Origin: Acidimicrobiales bacterium
GTDB lineage: Bacteria; Actinomycetota; Acidimicrobiia; Acidimicrobiales; SZUA-35
Length of the DNA: 64,000 nt
Assembly: GCA_020629155.1 (NCBI GenBank)
Contig: JAHDDW010000001.1
Span: forward strand, 477,582-541,581
Direction of reading: 5' to 3'
The first letter of the stretch is position 1. Each line of letters opens with the position of its first letter. Under the pieces are notes generated by a model. The model worked only from the letters and a program-made list of their open reading frames with translations, did not search any database and was not told the origin of the DNA. The position numbers and the translations under genes are program-made. Shown here piece after piece: positions 62,402-64,000 of the stretch.

Positions 62402-63163
62402 CTAGAAATATTGTATTGTATAGACCATTGATGGAACGAAAGATGCATACGCCGCAGCAAAAGAGGGCAAACCCATAACTCGCCAGTTACATAAATGAAA
62501 AATTCCTGCTGCGATCAACGCTCCATAAGCTAGTACGTTTGGAGCAAAAAATAGTATAAAGGGAATAGTTAACTGAGCGATAACTAAACGCTGGAGCCAT
62601 CGTGTCACCACTGGGTGTTTCTTCAGAAAGCCAAGCAATGTTTGATTGCCGAATTGATACGAAGACATAACTCTAAGCAAAGCATCTCCATTTAGCCAGC
62701 CTTGCGACATTTTACAAAGCCCAGCCACCACGTATACCATTAACCATAAACACGCAGTTAAGAACAGCACGAGATCTAGCCGTGACTGTTCATTCGCAAA
62801 TAAGAGTACTGCTGATAACCAAACCATATGTATTGTCAGCAGATAGTCCCCTGTGTTATAACCATGTGACCTTCTTTGCACGTTAATCTGAAAATAACTT
62901 AGCAAAGCAGTTACACAGTAGGCTGATTTTGCTAGCCCTAAAACAAATAAGCAACCAGCTATCAGATGGAAGAGCAATAAAAATACATTCCAGCTCTTAC
63001 GAAAATTCAACGGGAAATCTACATCTTTGTCTGTTATCCTTTTATGCAACACTTGAGAAGTAAGAAAAAATCTGAATATCTGTGAAGCATTTAAACAGAC
63101 TAGAGCGACATAGTTTACCGCCAAAAAGCCAGCAGCGCTGCTTGAAGGGATAGGCTCGATCAT
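62402..63163 (-). CDS. HTTM/SdpB-like multi-pass membrane protein
   Basis: A 253-residue protein with about six membrane helices. NTGDYLLTIHMVWLSAVLLF and YVVAGLCKMSQGWLNGDALLRVM match the style of HTTM-domain proteins (SdpB and relatives of vitamin-K-dependent carboxylase), with the K-x-S-x2-W-x-x-G pattern. It overlaps the preceding anchored-protein gene by ATGA. In SdpABC systems SdpB helps mature a secreted peptide toxin. The biochemical function here is unknown. Confidence 0.6.
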   Translation of the reverse strand: MIEPIPSSSAAGFLAVNYVALVCLNASQIFRFFLTSQVLHKRITDKDVDFPLNFRKSWNVFLLLFHLIAGCLFVLGLAKSAYCVTALLSYFQINVQRRSHGYNTGDYLLTIHMVWLSAVLLFANEQSRLDLVLFLTACLWLMVYVVAGLCKMSQGWLNGDALLRVMSSYQFGNQTLLGFLKKHPVVTRWLQRLVIAQLTIPFILFFAPNVLAYGALIAAGIFHLCNWRVMGLPSFAAAYASFVPSMVYTIQYF

Positions 63164-63594
63164 GAATAGTATGGGGATAACGTTGAGCTATTGGTTCCAA
63201 GCGGTTTTTGTTTTATACAAAAATCTTCTGAACTTCTAGTTCTTTGTCCTATTTCAAGAAAAGCTAGCATCATAGCCCATTCCGCTTCAGAATACAATGA
63301 ACTTTTTTCTCTTTCAACATTTAAATTTACGGCTAGGCCAACCCAAACATTTTTGAGAACGCTGCTAGCGCAACTACCAGATTGAAGTATCTCTAGAAAG
63401 GGGACACAAACCTGCAGCTCATCCTCTGACGAACAAGGGTAGTACTCTCTTAACAATGTTTTGTAAACAAATAAATGAAACTTAGGAAATGGCAGCCACG
63501 TTTTGAAATCTTTACAGAAAAAAGAGATTACATTGACAACTAGCGTGCAGAGTAACCAAACAGCGAATACAGCTATGACCCAATTAGCTATCAT
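63160..63594 (-). CDS. Membrane-anchored protein of unknown function, partner of the HTTM gene
   Basis: A 144-residue protein. Residues 5 to 27 form a transmembrane anchor. The remainder is a soluble domain with PFPKFHLFVYKTLLREYYP, a VCVPFLEILQSG segment and EAEWAMMLAFLEIG, and contains six cysteines in all. I do not recognise it. Position and topology (one anchor then a domain) recall SdpA next to SdpB, but no SdpA motif can be confirmed. It starts 5 bases after the small-peptide gene and overlaps the HTTM gene by 4 bases. Confidence 0.55.
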   Translation of the reverse strand: MIANWVIAVFAVWLLCTLVVNVISFFCKDFKTWLPFPKFHLFVYKTLLREYYPCSSEDELQVCVPFLEILQSGSCASSVLKNVWVGLAVNLNVEREKSSLYSEAEWAMMLAFLEIGQRTRSSEDFCIKQKPLGTNSSTLSPYYS

Positions 63595-63599
63595 CCAAT

Positions 63600-63806
63600 T
63601 TAGAACCTGAACAGACTATTCAGAAAACCGAATACCAACCCAGTTCCAGATTTAGGTCCTTCTAGTTTATTATCCCAAGGAGCGACCGAAGGCACCAACG
63701 ACGTTTCAGGACTAGTCCCAACACCTCCAGCAGGTTGTGCCTCTTTCGCAGGAGCGCCATCACCATAAGCTTGTAGAGCATTCATAAATTTAGTAAAAAT
63801 TGACAT
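63600..63806 (-). CDS. Small peptide at the head of the HTTM cassette
   Basis: A 68-residue product from the ATG at 63806 (a TTG three codons earlier is also open). It reads MSIFTKFMNALQAYGDGAPAKE, a Pro/Gly/Ser-rich middle, and KSGTGLVFGFLNSLFRF at the end. There is no signal peptide and no Cys. It is separated by 5 bases from the anchored-protein gene. Substrate or precursor of the cassette is a fair hypothesis and no more. Confidence 0.5.
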   Translation of the reverse strand: MSIFTKFMNALQAYGDGAPAKEAQPAGGVGTSPETSLVPSVAPWDNKLEGPKSGTGLVFGFLNSLFRF

Positions 63807-63889
63807 GACCAACAAGGTACAACTATCGACAATAGATGACTACTCAATTTATCACTGCTTTACTAGGTCAATGCACACACTCGCTATTC

Positions 63890-64000
63890 TCATGGGGCGA
63901 GTTGTTTGATTTTCCAGGTCTTAGCTTCGTTATCCAACTCATATAGGTAACGGTCATGGAGACGGTTTGATCGACCTTGCCAGAATTCGATCTGTGTCGG
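63890..64000 (-). CDS. pdxH: Pyridoxine 5'-phosphate oxidase (PdxH), C-terminus only
   Basis: The frame reads in from the right edge: [20 protein letters not shown], then [10 protein letters not shown] and stop TGA at 63890-63892. EFWQG and SNRLHDR are the conserved C-terminal PNP/PMP-binding motif of PdxH, and the ending KQLAP is the usual one. Only 36 residues are inside the window. The enzyme makes pyridoxal 5'-phosphate. Confidence 0.93.
   Translation of the reverse strand, partial: PTQIEFWQGRSNRLHDRYLYELDNEAKTWKIKQLAP

Overview
The window reads as a chromosomal segment of an actinobacterium of unusually modest G+C content. The markers are a WhiB7-type regulator with an AT-hook, a SigK-type ECF sigma factor, an Rv2629/Balon-like protein, an OmpATb-like BON/OmpA protein, an Rv2001-like acyl-ACP thioesterase and a soluble acyl-ACP desaturase. 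An aquatic lineage, perhaps Acidimicrobiia, is a reasonable guess (the heliorhodopsin fits), but there is no rRNA to fix it. No rRNA, tRNA, CRISPR array or transposase was seen.

Layout. 1-6.9 kb: an mrpABCDEFG Na+/H+ antiporter operon, each gene overlapping the next by 4 bases (mrpA lacks its 5' end), ending with an SDR-DUF2867 oxidoreductase. 6.9-15.5 kb: a stress and light region with a heliorhodopsin, an Anbu proteasome-like peptidase with its transglutaminase partner, a LuxR-type regulator, a small-protein operon (GPGG membrane peptide, CsbD, SRPBCC), a SigK-like sigma factor divergent from a membrane molybdopterin oxidoreductase and a fasciclin lipoprotein, and a Balon-like ribosome hibernation candidate. 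15.6-25.7 kb: housekeeping genes (mdh, icd, asparaginase, HIT, RlmM-like methyltransferase, purK), an OmpATb-like protein, a beta-propeller lipoprotein, and a mazEF toxin-antitoxin pair broken by frameshifts in both genes.

25.7-43.5 kb: two giant minus-strand genes forming a Tc (toxin complex) locus. TcA is about 3044 residues. TcB and TcC are fused in one protein of about 2621 residues with a C-terminal candidate ADP-ribosyltransferase domain. A 0.7-kb spacer between them carries a decayed AbiEi-like antitoxin fragment. The locus is followed by fabV and a DUF4143 ATPase preceded by a palindromic tandem repeat. This is the main accessory region.

46-59.8 kb: a tandem Fluc/CrcB fluoride-channel pair, SEC-C methionine aminopeptidase, TetR/SnoaL pair, dps, an ABC exporter, surE, desaturase, dUTPase, oligoribonuclease, acyl-ACP thioesterase and a secreted GH16 hydrolase. 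59.8-64 kb: whiB7 behind a leader containing a 79-codon upstream ORF, a strong terminator and a sequence-complementary antiterminator, which together look like an attenuation switch; a TlpA/CcdA redox pair; a compact three-gene minus-strand cassette (small peptide, anchored protein, HTTM/SdpB-like membrane protein) that I could not match to a described system; and the C-terminus of pdxH at the edge.

Functional reading. Many genes concern stress and survival: ion homeostasis, hibernation, Dps, WhiB7, CsbD, Anbu, fluoride export. The most notable accessory features are the Tc toxin locus, the whiB7 attenuator and the uncharacterised HTTM cassette.
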